Positions 46,382 through 55,611 of a stretch of 64,000 nt of DNA are shown piece after piece. The stretch lies in assembly GCF_014621775.1 (NCBI RefSeq), contig NZ_CP061204.1:2624501-2688500 (forward strand). The letters run 5' to 3'. Origin of the DNA: Stenotrophomonas sp. 169. GTDB lineage: Bacteria; Pseudomonadota; Gammaproteobacteria; Xanthomonadales; Xanthomonadaceae. The translations under genes were made by a program, and so were the position numbers. Every line of letters starts with the position of its first letter. The first letter of the stretch is position 1. The notes under the pieces were generated by a model. It worked only from the letters and a program-made list of their open reading frames with translations. It did not search any database and was not told where the DNA came from.

Positions 46382-46540
46382 CCCGCCCGCTCGTATGACG
46401 CGTATGCCGCAGCGCATCTTCCACATGCGGCAACGCGAAGCCTCGGGATGTTGGTTCGACCGGAAGTTATCTAGGGGTCCGAGCAGCACCCCGCACAGCT
46501 TGTAGACAGTTAGTTAGTCTCATGGCCTACAACGGGCGGG

Positions 46541-47284
46541 TCAGACGCATGAAAAAAGCCTAATCCGAAACTCACGGCGGGCATCCTCAAGTGCCTGACG
46601 GACCGTGCCCCCGACGATGTTGTAGACGACTAGGTAGTCCCCTTTCCGCATCTTCACCGCGCGCGCGGCCTCCGCCGATGGACGCTTTCGCTCTGGCCAC
46701 ACGAGGTCGTCGGCAGCATCCTGCAGCACCAGCCGCAGTCGCCACCGATCTGCCGGGCATTCCAGCTGAAGGGGCACGTGGCCTTCGTAATGGTGCAGCG
46801 CGCGCACCACCCGCTGCAGTGCGAACCGCCCGAACCGGGCGAGGTCCACACCCTCAGCGCGCAACGCCACCGCCAATGCCGCCGCCTTCGCCAGCGGATC
46901 GCGCATCATCCCCAGCGCACCGGCAACGTCCGCCGAACTCAACGGGGGCAGTGTCGCCCTTCCCTCTACGGGCACACGGTAGCTGCCCGACACAACCATG
47001 CGTGCCAGCAGCTCCAGCGGATCCCGCGTGCTTTCGGGTCCAAGCCACTTGGCGGGCTGGGCTCCAGCGCGCGCTGGTACCTCGGGCAGCACTGCCGCAG
47101 GAAGGGCGTTCCATTTCCGGGCAGCCTCGTCAACGGCGCTGCCGTCATTTGAGGTGATCAGCGGTCCCTTGGCCCCGCACACGATGCATGCCACCTGGGC
47201 GGTTGATGCACCACGCTTCGCCGCGTGTACGCGCACACCAACTCGCCGTTCGCCGCAGTTGGCACATGGAGTGAACTGGTTCAT
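46541..47284 (-). CDS. Phage-type protein with N-terminal zinc ribbon (Lar-like)
   Basis: A 247-residue protein. Its start has two CxxC pairs, PCANCGERR and VACIVCGAKG, followed by DEAARKWNALP, the layout of phage restriction-alleviation (Lar-like) zinc ribbons. The remaining 180 residues (EGVDLARFGRFALQRVVRAL and later) are not recognised. GC-rich, unlike the genes at 43-46 kb. The ATG at 47284 overlaps the stop of a 59-residue gene by 4 bp. The 159 bp between this gene and the 254-residue gene show nothing. Confidence 0.6.
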   Translation of the reverse strand: MNQFTPCANCGERRVGVRVHAAKRGASTAQVACIVCGAKGPLITSNDGSAVDEAARKWNALPAAVLPEVPARAGAQPAKWLGPESTRDPLELLARMVVSGSYRVPVEGRATLPPLSSADVAGALGMMRDPLAKAAALAVALRAEGVDLARFGRFALQRVVRALHHYEGHVPLQLECPADRWRLRLVLQDAADDLVWPERKRPSAEAARAVKMRKGDYLVVYNIVGGTVRQALEDARREFRIRLFSCV

Positions 47285-47460
47285 GCGGCTATGCATCGGT
47301 CTACGTCGTCGACGTCGTCCACTACCAGCTTTGAACGACCGTCCTGCCAGGCAAGCCAGCGACTTCCATCTACGCTACACAGGATGGGCCCAGCATCGCC
47401 GGCGACGTAGAGGTGGTGGGCCGCCTCGTCCAGGCTCAGAAACTCGGGGATGACGCTCAT
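47281..47460 (-). CDS. Small phage-region protein, 59 residues
   Basis: A short gene beginning MSVIPEFLSLDEAAHHLYVA and ending in an acidic DDVDDVDRCIAA. It is coupled on both sides by 4-bp ATGA overlaps: with the SNF2 remnant upstream and with the zinc-ribbon gene downstream. That tight spacing is the best evidence that it is real. It is below the size at which many gene finders report. Function unknown. Confidence 0.6.
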   Translation of the reverse strand: MSVIPEFLSLDEAAHHLYVAGDAGPILCSVDGSRWLAWQDGRSKLVVDDVDDVDRCIAA

Positions 47461-48437
47461 GGTGTTACCTCGATAGTCGAAACGTTGACGGGCGCGACGG
47501 CGTGCCCGTGATCTTTGAGGAACTGCTGGGCCAGCGCACGCAACTGGTGCTCACCCACGTCACGGCGCTCCACTAGGTGCTCGCCCGGATTCCGGACACG
47601 CTCGATCTGCTCACGCTTCACGCCCAGAACCTCTGAAACGATCGGGTCACTCCCACTGTCGGCTATCAGGAAGTAGGCCATCACCGGCTCCTGCTGCCCG
47701 TCCCGGTGGATTCGGCCTATGCACTGTTCGTGCACGCCTGGAGACCAGTCGATCTCGCCAAACACCACCGTGCTGCACGCGTGCTGCAGGCCATCAACGC
47801 CAGCGCCGGCGCGGAGGCTGATCAGCATCACGCGGCTCGCGCCGGAGACGAACGCATCCTTGGCGGCCTGCTTCTACGCAAGGGATTCCGAGCCTGCGTA
47901 CATGACCGGGTTGAAGTCGGCCAACTTCTCCTGCCAGATGCCGTACACCTCGCGGTGTCACCCGAACAAAAGGACCTGTTCCCCACTCTGGATGAGCAGC
48001 CGGACGAACTCAGCCATGTAGGGCGCCTTGTCCACACCCGTAGCCTGGCGGGCCAGTTGTTCCAGTTCGCCGGCAGCGCGCATCTTTTCCCCGCGATACT
48101 TCTCGTTCGACGCCAGGATGACATTGGCCAGCGCGGCAGCATCGCCAGCCACTTGGTCCAGCACGGCGGCATCGGCCTCGATCTCAAGGGGGATCTTCGA
48201 TAGCTCAGGCAACTCGCGCCCCACTTCCTTGCGCGTTCGGCGAAGCATGATGCCCTCACGGCGCAGGTATCGGCCGAACTGTTCTGCGTCCTGCAGCATG
48301 GCCTTCTGGCCCGGGGCGGCGATGCACCATTCCCCGCAGGAACTCCTCTTAGGTGCCCAAGCAACCCGGCAGCAGCGGGTCCAACACGTGGAAGAAGTCG
48401 CTGCCGTAGTTGTAGATCGGCATGGCGGTCAGCCCCT
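47457..48437 (-). pseudogene. SNF2-family helicase remnant, C-terminal half, several lesions
   Basis: Reading leftward, motif III is LTAMPIYNYGSDFFHVLDPL, and the RecA-2 domain ends with DWSPGVHEQCIGRIHRDGQ (motif VI), so this was a phage or island SNF2 helicase. Lesions: TAA at 48349-48351; an extra G in the run at 48332-48335 that shifts the frame; TGA at 47958-47960 in VLLFG*HREVYGIWQ, where Trp is expected; and TAG at 47874-47876 in SESLA*KQAAK. The N-terminal half with Walker motifs is missing, cut at about 48437. Confidence 0.85.
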
Positions 48438-48960
48438 GCCCGGCGACCGGCTGTGGGTGCGCGAAACGTGGATGCCTGGCTATGTTTATGAGGCTGATCA
48501 TGAAGAAGGCCCCAAAGTCTCTGTGATCTACCGGGCGGACAACTGTGAATCGGTTGTCGCCGCGCCTACCTACGAGTTGGCCGAGCAGCGGGACCGAGAG
48601 TTCTCGGATAATGGCGACGATGCCCCGCCCTGGCAGCCGAGCATCCACGTGGCTCGCTGGGCCTGCCGCCTGGCGCTGTAGATCACCGACGTGCGCGTGC
48701 AACGGCTGCAGGCGATCATCGGGGCCGACGTGCGCGCCGAAGGCATCGAAGTGCACACCGATGATGGGGTCACGTACTACGGCCCCCACGGACAAGGTGA
48801 CGTTCGACACGACCTTGCGTTCCGCGACCTCTGGACCAGCACCGGCACCGACTGGGAGAGCTATTCATGGGCATGGGTGATCGGCTTCCGTCCCCTTGAA
48901 GCAGGCCTGCATCACGCAGCATCAGACACAACGAAGGAGACCCGAGATGGGCGCAGCTGA
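48431..48960 (+). pseudogene. ASCH-like phage protein remnant with in-frame amber stop
   Basis: The frame begins within PGDRLWVRETWMPGYVYEAD and continues to PPWQPSIHVARWACRLAL. TAG at 48679-48681 then interrupts it, and the same frame goes on ITDVRVQRLQAIIGADV to FRDLWTSTGTDWESYSWAW and ends at 48960. The W-PSIH-xx-RWA pattern is typical of phage ASCH-domain proteins, where Glu (GAG) is expected at the amber position. The N-terminus is missing at the junction with the SNF2 remnant. The tail overlaps alpA by 14 bp. Confidence 0.75.
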
Positions 48961-49162
48961 AACCCTTGAAGAACTTCTGTCCCTTGAGCGCGTCCGCGCG
49001 GCTACCGGGATGGGCACGACATTCATCTACGGCGAGATCAAGGCCGGCCGCTTCCCGAAGTCCATCCGTGTGGGCCGGCGCGCACTGTGGATACAATCCG
49101 AAGTGCAGGGCTGGATCCGGGGGCAGATTGCCCAAAATCGGCGCCTGCAGGTGGGTGGGTAA
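48947..49162 (+). CDS. AlpA-family phage/island transcriptional regulator
   Basis: A 71-residue DNA-binding protein of the AlpA/MerR-like excisionase fold. LLSLERVRAATGMGTTFIYG provides the helix-turn-helix, and AGRFPKSIRVGRRALWIQSE the wing, ending in VQGWIRGQI. In P4-like and CP4-57-like elements AlpA activates integrase or excision. GGAGAC lies about eight bases upstream of the ATG at 48947. It is the right-most island gene, 66 bp from the tRNA-Ser 3' end. A terminator follows. Confidence 0.85.
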   Translation: MGAAETLEELLSLERVRAATGMGTTFIYGEIKAGRFPKSIRVGRRALWIQSEVQGWIRGQIAQNRRLQVGG

Positions 49163-49192
49163 CCGGGCGGGTAGCAAGGGAGCAGGCAACAA

Positions 49193-49218
49193 AAAAGCCC
49201 CTATTTCTAGGGGCTTTT
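49193..49218. terminator. Bidirectional terminator between alpA and tRNA-Ser
   Basis: AAAAGCCCCTA and TAGGGGCTTTT pair around TTTC. The A and T flanks on both sides let it serve alpA on the plus strand and the tRNA-Ser transcript on the minus strand, whose 3' end is 10 bp away. Confidence 0.88.
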
Positions 49219-49227
49219 CTGAGTATA

Positions 49228-49320
49228 TGGCGGAGCGAGAGGGATTCGAACCCTCGATAGAGTTTTTGACCCTATACTCCCTTAGCAGGGGAGCCCCTTC
49301 AGCCGCTCGGGCATCGCTCC
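49228..49320 (-). tRNA. tRNA-Ser (anticodon GCT)
   Basis: A 93-base class II tRNA with a long variable arm and encoded CCA. The acceptor GGAGCGA pairs with TCGCTCC. The anticodon loop CTGCTAA gives GCT, decoding AGC/AGU. The T arm is GAGGGTTCGAATCCCTC. Its 3' end points toward the island, the usual side for integrase attachment. No second copy of the 3' end was found near 42.7 kb. Confidence 0.95.
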
Positions 49321-49401
49321 GGGGTGGTGCAACCGCTGGTGGAGAAGTACTCCGCAGCGGGGACGCGAATAATAACGTTTTTCGCGGCCGCAGGTAAAGC
49401 C

Positions 49402-49602
49402 TTATTCAGCAGAATCTTCACTGCTGGTCGCAGCTTCATCTCCGCGCTGGATGCGCTGGTAGATTTCTTCGCGATGGACGGCCACGTCCTTCGGTGCCGT
49501 GATGCCGATACGGACCTGGTTGCCCTTGACGCCGAGCACAGTAACGCTGACCGAGTCGCCGATCATCAGGGTTTCGCCAACGCGGCGGGTCAAGATCAAC
49601 AT
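49402..49602 (-). CDS. csrA: Carbon storage regulator CsrA/RsmA
   Basis: A 66-residue RNA-binding protein that binds ANGGA motifs in hairpin loops of mRNA leaders and of CsrB/RsmZ-type RNAs. [16 protein letters not shown] is nearly invariant and includes Arg6 and Arg7 near the RNA-binding surface. [20 protein letters not shown] supplies the second surface, with the key Arg and Glu. Normal length with a short acidic tail. It lies between alaS and tRNA-Ser as in many gammaproteobacteria. It could interact with the hairpin elements described at 15.5, 32.3 and 55 kb. Confidence 0.97.
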   Translation of the reverse strand: MLILTRRVGETLMIGDSVSVTVLGVKGNQVRIGITAPKDVAVHREEIYQRIQRGDEAATSSEDSAE

Positions 49603-49747
49603 TGCAGTAATTCTCCATGAAACCGTGTGGAAGGGTATCCCCCACCGGCCTGGCAGACCGTCAAGGCCCGCCCCACGTTTAAGGGAAAAAGATGGCCAAT
49701 GGTACCGTCAGCCCTCCCGCAGCCACAAGGCACGAGAGGGCTGCGGT

Positions 49748-52399
49748 TCATACGAGACGCGGCTTGACCCAATCGGCAACCGCCGCCAATGCAGATGCAA
49801 GGGCGGGCCCGTCCTCACCACCACCCTGGGCCAAGTCCGGGCGACCGCCGCCCTTGCCCCCGATCTGACTGGCAACGTGGGCCAACAGTTCCCCCGCCTT
49901 GACCCTGCCGGTTGCACTGCCGTTCACGCCAGCGACCAGCGCGGCCTTGCCGTCCTGGGTGCCGGCCAGCAGGATCACGGCATCACCCAGCTGCTGCTTC
50001 AGGCGATCCACCGCATCACGCAGGGCTTTTGCGTCAAAGCCTTCAAGCCGGGCGACCAGCAGCTTCACTCCGGCCACGTCCACCGCCTGCGACGAGAGGT
50101 CCGCCGTGGCACCGGCGGCCAGCTTGGCCTTCAACGATTCAAGCTCACGTTCCAGCTGTTTCTGCCGTGCGACCTGCACGCGGATCTTTTCCACCACGTC
50201 GGCCGCGCTGCCACCCAGCAGATGGGCGGCTTCGGCCAGACGCGCTTCTTCGGCATCCACATGGTCCAGCGCACCCTGGCCGGTCACGGCCTCGATGCGA
50301 CGCACGCCGGAGGACACGCCGCCCTCGGACGTGATCTTGAACAGACCGATGTCACCGGTGCGGCTGACGTGCGTGCCACCGCACAGCTCCGTCGAGTAGT
50401 CGCCCATTTTCAGGACGCGCACGTTCTCGCCGTACTTCTCGCCGAACAGGGCCATTGCGCCGAAGTCCAGCGCTTCCTGCATGCCCATGTTGTGCACTTC
50501 AACGGCGTTGTTGATGCGTACCTGCTGGTTGACCCTGCGCTCGATGATCGCCAGTTCTTCGGCGCTGATCGGCTGGAAATGCGAAAAGTCGAAGCGCAGG
50601 CGATCCGGAGCCACCAGCGAGCCCTTCTGCTGCACGTGGGTACCCAGCACTTCGCGCAGGGCGGCATGCAGGAGGTGCGTGGCGGAGTGGTTGAGGATGG
50701 TGGCGCCACGGCGCTCGGCATCGACCTGCCCGGCCAGCACGTCGCCGACCTTCAGGCTGCCTTCGGCCAGCGTGCCGACATGGCCATGGAACTGCCCCGC
50801 GAACTTCTGCGTTTCCGCTACGTCCACGCGCACGCCGTTGGCCGACAGCACGCCGGTATCGCCCACCTGGCCACCGGATTCGGCATAGAACGGCGTCTGC
50901 TCGGTCAGCACGATGACCGCATCACCGGCCTGCACGGCCTGTACCGGGCGACCGTCCTTCAGCAGGGCCACCACGCGCAGGCCATCGGACTGCAACGCGT
51001 CATAGCCCAGGAACACGGTCGGCTTCAGCGTGGCCACCAGATCAGCCGGAAGCGACACGCCACCACCGAACTTGCCCGCGGCGCGCGCGGTTTCGCGCTG
51101 CTGTTCCATCGCCGCATCGAACCCCGCCGTGTCCACGGTCATGTCGCGCTCGCGGGCGATATCGGCAGTCAGGTCCAGCGGGAAGCCATACGTGTCAAAC
51201 AGACGGAAGGCATCGACACCCGGAATCACCTTGTTGCTGGCACGGCTGGCGATGTCTTCGAAGATCTTCATGCCGGCATCGAGCGTTTCAGCGAAGCGCT
51301 CTTCCTCAGCCTTCAGCGCACGGGTCACGGTGTCGGCCGTGGCCGGCAGCTCCGGATAGGCCACACCCATCTGCTCCACCAGCGTGGGCACCAACTTGCT
51401 GAAGAACGGCTGGCGCACGCCGAGCAACCAGCCATGGCGCAGTGCGCGGCGGATGATACGGCGCAGCACGTAGCCGCGGCCTTCGTTGGACGGCAGCACG
51501 CCGTCCACGATCAGGAAGGAACAGGCGCGGATGTGATCGGCGATCACGCGCAGCGACTTGTTTTCCAGATCGCCCATGCCGGTCAGCTCGCTGGCCTTGC
51601 GGATCAGCGCCTGGAACAGGTCGATTTCATAGTTCGTATGCACGTGCTGCAGGATCGCCGCCAAGCGCTCCAGGCCCATGCCCGTATCCACGCACGGCGC
51701 GGGCAGCGGGATCAGCGTGCCATCGGGCTGGCGATCGAACTGCATGAACACCAGGTTCCAGATTTCGATGAAGCGGTCACCGTCTTCGTCCGGCGAACCC
51801 GGCGGACCACCGGCGATATGATCGCCATGGTCATAGAAGATTTCCGTGCAGGGACCGCACGGCCCGGTGTCGGCCATCTGCCAGAAATTGTCCGAGGCGT
51901 ACGGGGCGCCCTTGTTGTCGCCGATGCGCACGATGCGCTCTTCGGGGATGCCCACCATGTCGCGCCACAGTGCATAGGCTTCGTCATCGGTCTGGTAGAC
52001 GGTGACCAGCAGGCGATCTGCCGGCAGCTTCCAGACCTGGGTCAGCAGCTCCCACGCCCACGCGATCGCATCCTTCTTGAAATAGTCGCCGAAGGACCAG
52101 TTGCCCAGCATTTCAAAGAAGGTGTGGTGACGTGCGGTGTAGCCGACCTGGTCCAGGTCGTTGTGCTTGCCACCCGCACGCAGGCAACGCTGCACATCGG
52201 CGGCGCGCACGTAGCTGCGCTTTTCTGCACCGAGGAACACGTCCTTGAACTGGACCATGCCGGAATTGGTGAACAGCAGGGTCGGGTCATTGCCGGGCAC
52301 CAAGGGGGCCGACGGCACGATGGTGTGCCCCTTTCCCTTGAAGAACTCAAGGAAATCACTGCGGATCTGGGAGGTGGTGAATTTGGCGGATGCGGTCAT
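49748..52399 (-). CDS. alaS: Alanyl-tRNA synthetase
   Basis: An 883-residue class II synthetase. The start [20 protein letters not shown] fits the family; the frame opens 15 codons earlier. The catalytic core has [19 protein letters not shown] (motif 2). The editing domain shows [15 protein letters not shown] (HxxxH) and [19 protein letters not shown] (CxxxH), with the [10 protein letters not shown] stretch following. The C-Ala domain ends [12 protein letters not shown]. Downstream of recX and upstream of csrA on the same strand. Confidence 0.96.
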   Translation of the reverse strand: MTASAKFTTSQIRSDFLEFFKGKGHTIVPSAPLVPGNDPTLLFTNSGMVQFKDVFLGAEKRSYVRAADVQRCLRAGGKHNDLDQVGYTARHHTFFEMLGNWSFGDYFKKDAIAWAWELLTQVWKLPADRLLVTVYQTDDEAYALWRDMVGIPEERIVRIGDNKGAPYASDNFWQMADTGPCGPCTEIFYDHGDHIAGGPPGSPDEDGDRFIEIWNLVFMQFDRQPDGTLIPLPAPCVDTGMGLERLAAILQHVHTNYEIDLFQALIRKASELTGMGDLENKSLRVIADHIRACSFLIVDGVLPSNEGRGYVLRRIIRRALRHGWLLGVRQPFFSKLVPTLVEQMGVAYPELPATADTVTRALKAEEERFAETLDAGMKIFEDIASRASNKVIPGVDAFRLFDTYGFPLDLTADIARERDMTVDTAGFDAAMEQQRETARAAGKFGGGVSLPADLVATLKPTVFLGYDALQSDGLRVVALLKDGRPVQAVQAGDAVIVLTEQTPFYAESGGQVGDTGVLSANGVRVDVAETQKFAGQFHGHVGTLAEGSLKVGDVLAGQVDAERRGATILNHSATHLLHAALREVLGTHVQQKGSLVAPDRLRFDFSHFQPISAEELAIIERRVNQQVRINNAVEVHNMGMQEALDFGAMALFGEKYGENVRVLKMGDYSTELCGGTHVSRTGDIGLFKITSEGGVSSGVRRIEAVTGQGALDHVDAEEARLAEAAHLLGGSAADVVEKIRVQVARQKQLERELESLKAKLAAGATADLSSQAVDVAGVKLLVARLEGFDAKALRDAVDRLKQQLGDAVILLAGTQDGKAALVAGVNGSATGRVKAGELLAHVASQIGGKGGGRPDLAQGGGEDGPALASALAAVADWVKPRLV

Positions 52400-52503
52400 G
52401 GGGGCTGGCAGTCTGCGGGCCGGAGAGCCACCGCCGCCAGCCACACTGGCCAGGGTCGGATTTCGGACCTCCGAAACCCTGAAGGGTAACAGGCCAGCGC
52501 CGC

Positions 52504-53007
52504 TCAGTCCTCTGCATCGAAGCGGGTAGCGCGGCGGATGGTGTCGCCATCGAACCCGCGGCGGGCCAGCAGGTCGGCGGCCTTGCGCCGCTGGGGCAGA
52601 TCCTGCGGCCCTTCCTCGCCGAATCGACGGCGAACCAGGTCGCGGGCGTTGTCGAGGAAATCCCCTTCGTAGCGATCCATCGCCGCACTCACGGCGTCGC
52701 TATCCAGACCGTGGGTACCCAGCTCGGCGAGGATATGGCGCGGGCCATAGCCGCCATTGGCGCGGTTGCGCACCAGTGTTTCCGCAAAGCGCTCATCGTC
52801 CTGCCAGCCTTCGCTGGTCAGACGGTCCACGGCGGCCTGGGCCTGCTCGGGCTCGATGCCGCGGGCTACCAGCTTCCGGCCCAGCTCCTTGCGCGAGTGC
52901 TCGCGCCGCACCAGCAGGCCCAGCGCGCGTTGCAGCGGCGTCAGCTCAGGCCGTCGGCGCTTGCGGGCCGGAGCGGCGGGCGGTTCGGTTTCGTCGTGCA
53001 TGTCCAC
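52504..53007 (-). CDS. recX: RecX, RecA modulator
   Basis: A 167-residue helical-repeat protein that limits RecA filament growth. [19 protein letters not shown] and [20 protein letters not shown] are the RecX repeat signatures, and [18 protein letters not shown] closes the third repeat. The basic, proline-rich N-terminus is common in this group. Starts at 53007 or 53001 are both ATG. It lies between recA and alaS, so it is probably produced by read-through from recA. Confidence 0.92.
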   Translation of the reverse strand: MDMHDETEPPAAPARKRRRPELTPLQRALGLLVRREHSRKELGRKLVARGIEPEQAQAAVDRLTSEGWQDDERFAETLVRNRANGGYGPRHILAELGTHGLDSDAVSAAMDRYEGDFLDNARDLVRRRFGEEGPQDLPQRRKAADLLARRGFDGDTIRRATRFDAED

Positions 53008-53113
53008 ATCCTTCCGTCAGCGTCGTGGCGTCACGCCACCTGACCAACGGGCATCAAGAGCTGCGGGACAGGGCGACGTCACTGACGGCGCCACCCTGCC
53101 CCGCAGGCACTGC

Positions 53114-54154
53114 TTACGCTTCTTCGGCGTCGTCTTCGTCGCCCGCTTCCTTGGGCGCCTCGGCCGGCTGGAACTTCTCACGCAGTTCCGCTTCCAGCTT
53201 CTGGGCGACCTTCGGGTTGTCGCGCAGGTAGCCGCGGGCGTTGTCCTTGCCCTGGCCGATACGCTCTTCACCGTAGCTGTACCAGGCGCCTGCCTTCTCG
53301 ACCAGCTTGGCTTCCACGCCCATGTCGATCAGCTCGCCTTCGCGGCTGATGCCTTCGCCGTACAGGATCTCGGTGATGACCTGCTTGAACGGGGGCGCCA
53401 GCTTGTTCTTGACCACCTTGATCTTGGTCTGGTTGCCGATGATCTCGTCGCCCTTCTTGATCGCGCCGATACGACGGATATCCAGGCGCACGGAGGCATA
53501 GAACTTCAATGCGTTGCCGCCGGTGGTCACTTCCGGGCTCTGGCCCGGCATCATGACGCCGATCTTGTGGCGCAGCTGGTTGATGAACACCACCAGCGTG
53601 TTGGAGCGCTTGATGTTGCCGGTCAGCTTGCGCAGCGCCTGGCTCATCAGGCGGGCCTGAAGACCCGGCAGCTGGTCGCCCATTTCGCCTTCGATTTCCG
53701 CCTTCGGCGTCAATGCGGCGACCGAGTCGATCACCACGATGTCCACCGAGTTGGAGCGCACCAGCATGTCGGCGATTTCCAGCGCCTGCTCACCGGTATC
53801 CGGCTGCGACAGCAGCAGGTCGTCTACGTTGACGCCCAGCTTGCCGGCATAGATCGGATCCAGCGCATGCTCGGCGTCGATGAACGCTGCCGTGCCGCCC
53901 TTCTTCTGGCACTCCGCGATGGCCTGCAGGGTCAGCGTGGTCTTGCCGGACGATTCCGGGCCATAGATTTCCACTACCCGGCCCTTCGGCAGGCCGCCGA
54001 TGCCCAAGGCAATGTCCAGCATCAGCGAACCGGTCGGGATGATCTCGACAGGCTCGACAACGCGGTCGCCCATGCGCATCACCGAACCCTTGCCGAACTG
54101 CTTTTCGATCTGGCTCAGAGCGGCTGCCAGGGCGCGCTTCTTGTTCTCGTCCAT
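53114..54154 (-). CDS. recA: Recombinase RecA
   Basis: A 346-residue strand-exchange ATPase and LexA co-protease. Walker A is [20 protein letters not shown], Walker B is in [12 protein letters not shown], loop L2 is near [14 protein letters not shown] with [19 protein letters not shown]. The C-terminus is acidic ([11 protein letters not shown]), as expected. The start [20 protein letters not shown] at 54154 was chosen; the open frame upstream is not RecA. I could not see a clear copy of the lexA-type box in front of recA. Confidence 0.97.
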   Translation of the reverse strand: MDENKKRALAAALSQIEKQFGKGSVMRMGDRVVEPVEIIPTGSLMLDIALGIGGLPKGRVVEIYGPESSGKTTLTLQAIAECQKKGGTAAFIDAEHALDPIYAGKLGVNVDDLLLSQPDTGEQALEIADMLVRSNSVDIVVIDSVAALTPKAEIEGEMGDQLPGLQARLMSQALRKLTGNIKRSNTLVVFINQLRHKIGVMMPGQSPEVTTGGNALKFYASVRLDIRRIGAIKKGDEIIGNQTKIKVVKNKLAPPFKQVITEILYGEGISREGELIDMGVEAKLVEKAGAWYSYGEERIGQGKDNARGYLRDNPKVAQKLEAELREKFQPAEAPKEAGDEDDAEEA

Positions 54155-54309
54155 TGTCTTGGTCCTTGAAGTAGTGGTCATCTTTTTAATCGTGGTCAAC
54201 TCGGGTTCGGGGGAGACTGTAGCGGCCGCTCATCGCACAGAGTGAGACGCGGGCCGGGCAAGTCGAACATTATCGCCGCAGACGTCAGCGGCAGCCGTCC
54301 CCGGGATGT

Positions 54310-54954
54310 TCAGCGGTTGGGTCGCAGCAGGCCGCAGTACAGGCCTTCGATGGAAAAATCCTGGTCAGGTTGGACTTCGATCGGCGCATAGTCAGGGTTT
54401 CGCGGCAGCAGGCGGATCCGGTCCTTGCCGATCTTCAGCAGCTTGACGGTGATTTCCTCGTCGATCCGCGCCACCACGATCTGCCCGGTGCGCGCATCAC
54501 GGGTGCGATGCACGCCGATCAGGTCACCGTCGAAGATGCCTTCGTCGATCATCGAGTCGCCCTGCACCTTCAGCAGGTAATCCGGCGCAGGCGAGAAGAA
54601 CACCCGGTCGAGCACGACGAAATCGTCCGATCCGATGTCCGCCCCGATCGGCAGGCCGGCGGCGACACGACCCAGCACGGGCAGGCGCAGCACGCTGTCA
54701 TCGAGCGCCGGATCGGCCACCTGCTTCAACGGCGGGGCCTGGATCAGCCGGATACCACGCGCCTGCCCGGGCACGCGGCGGATCGCCCCGGCCGCTTCCA
54801 AGGCCTCAAGGTGATACTGCGCTGCGCGCACCCCCTTGAAGCCGAAGGCCCGCGCGATCTCGGTCTGCGACGGCGGCACGCCGTCGCTTTCGATGCGTTC
54901 GGTGATCATCTGCAGGATGGCCTGCTGGGTTTCGGAGAGCGTCGTCGTGTCCAT
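54310..54954 (-). CDS. lexA: SOS repressor LexA
   Basis: A 214-residue repressor. The winged helix-turn-helix lies in residues 1-70 (PPSQTEIARAFGFKGVRAAQ). The Ala-Gly cleavage site is in LGRVAAGLPIG. The catalytic Ser is in QGDSMIDEGI and the Lys in EEITVKLLKIG. The start MDTTTLSETQQAILQMITER at 54954 is two bases from a perfect LexA box. It lies upstream of recA on the same strand, 155 bp away, forming the lexA-recA-recX SOS cluster typical of Xanthomonadaceae. Confidence 0.96.
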   Translation of the reverse strand: MDTTTLSETQQAILQMITERIESDGVPPSQTEIARAFGFKGVRAAQYHLEALEAAGAIRRVPGQARGIRLIQAPPLKQVADPALDDSVLRLPVLGRVAAGLPIGADIGSDDFVVLDRVFFSPAPDYLLKVQGDSMIDEGIFDGDLIGVHRTRDARTGQIVVARIDEEITVKLLKIGKDRIRLLPRNPDYAPIEVQPDQDFSIEGLYCGLLRPNR

Positions 54955-54956
54955 GG

Positions 54957-54975
54957 TTAGTAGTAATACTACTAA
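54957..54975. promoter_or_regulatory. LexA box of lexA (Xanthomonas type)
   Basis: TTAGTAGTAATACTACTAA is a perfect 19-bp palindrome matching the Xanthomonas LexA-binding motif and unlike the E. coli CTGT-N8-ACAG box. Its edge is two bases from the lexA start codon, so either the transcript is leaderless or very short, or repression works by blocking elongation or translation initiation. Confidence 0.88.
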
Positions 54976-55060
54976 CTCAATCGTGTCGCAAGTGCCTCCG
55001 ATGTGGCGGCGAACGGCGGGGCCCCTCGTGGTGGGTCGCTGAGAGCGGGTTACGGTGATT

Positions 55061-55226
55061 GGGCCGGGCGATGGGACTGGTCGGGGGACGGCAAAAGCTG
55101 CATCCATGCGGACCTCGTTTCGCGCCATCCGTGGCGCTCAACGCCCCCGCCCAGCCCCACCGCCCGGCCCTGCGACGGTTCGCGTGCGCCCACCATGGAC
55201 AAAAATAGGAAAAGCATAAGCAGAGC
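55061..55226 (-). repeat. Long-stem hairpin element, copy C (minus orientation)
   Basis: On the minus strand, the pyrimidine tract lies at 55226-55200. The outer stem is formed by 55141-55170 with 55061-55092 (GGGCCGGGCGGTGGGG-type arm, imperfect). The small hairpins are 55122-55137 (GCGCCACGGATGGCGC) and 55100-55109 (GCATGGATGC), both with ANGGA loops. The second hairpin sequence differs from copies A, B and D but still pairs. Confidence 0.72.
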
Positions 55227-55227
55227 G

Positions 55228-55302
55228 GTAGCGCCGAGCCGTGCTCGGCGGAATGTTCCCGCCAACGGCCCGCTGCGCTCGCCGACCATGGGTCGGCGCT
55301 AC
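55228..55302. repeat. SMAG-type GTAG palindromes, inverted pair of two subtypes
   Basis: GTAGCGCCGAGCCGTGCTCG at 55228 faces an inverted copy with GCCGACCATGGGTCGGCGCT, ending CTAC at 55302. A further inverted copy of the second kind ends at about 55559. They sit between hairpin elements C, D and E in the 809-bp gap between lexA and ubiB, which has no gene. Confidence 0.78.
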
Positions 55303-55611
55303 CTTTTTTCTTTTTACGTGGTGGGACGCACACGCGGACTGTCAGGGCCGGGCGGTGGGGCTGGGCGGGGGCGTTGAGCGCCATGGATGGCGCGAAACGA
55401 GCGCTACATGGACGTACTTGTGCGCGTCCCCCGACCAGCCCCACCGCCCGGCCCACCCACGGTAGGCAAATCCAAACGACCCACCACGAGGGGCTCAGCC
55501 GTTCGCCCGATGTTCCCGCCAACGGCCCGCTGCGCTCGCCGACCATGGGTCGGCGCTACCTTTTTCTTTTTACGTGGTGGGACGCACACGCGGACTGTCA
55601 GGGCCGGGCGG
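55253..55611. repeat. Direct duplication of about 102 bp (55253-55355 and 55510-55611)
   Basis: The two segments start ATGTTCCCGCCAACGGCC and run with a single T-run length difference through the GTAG palindrome, the pyrimidine tract, GTGGTGGGACGCACACGCGG and GGGCCGGGCGG. The copies then diverge inside the outer stem arm of elements D and E. They look like a recent duplication of the 5' half of the element. Confidence 0.8.
55303..55455 (+). repeat. Long-stem hairpin element, copy D
   Basis: Pyrimidine tract at 55303-55316. Outer stem arms at 55346-55374 and 55424-55453 (GGGCCGGGCGGTGGGGCTGG against CCAGCCCCACCGCCCGGCCC). Small hairpins are GCGCCATGGATGGCGC at 55378-55393 and TACATGGACGTA at 55405-55416, each with ANGGA in the loop. 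Confidence 0.78.

Noticed and set aside
47874..48681. In-frame TGA/TAG codons in the phage-type genes as recoding or an alternative code
   Set aside because: The same SNF2 gene also has a TAA, a frameshift and a missing N-terminal half, and neighbouring intact genes use normal stops. Ordinary decay explains it.
49499..52489. A 996-codon open frame on the plus strand
   Set aside because: It mirrors alaS in the opposite strand. alaS shows all synthetase motifs, and the antisense frame shows none.
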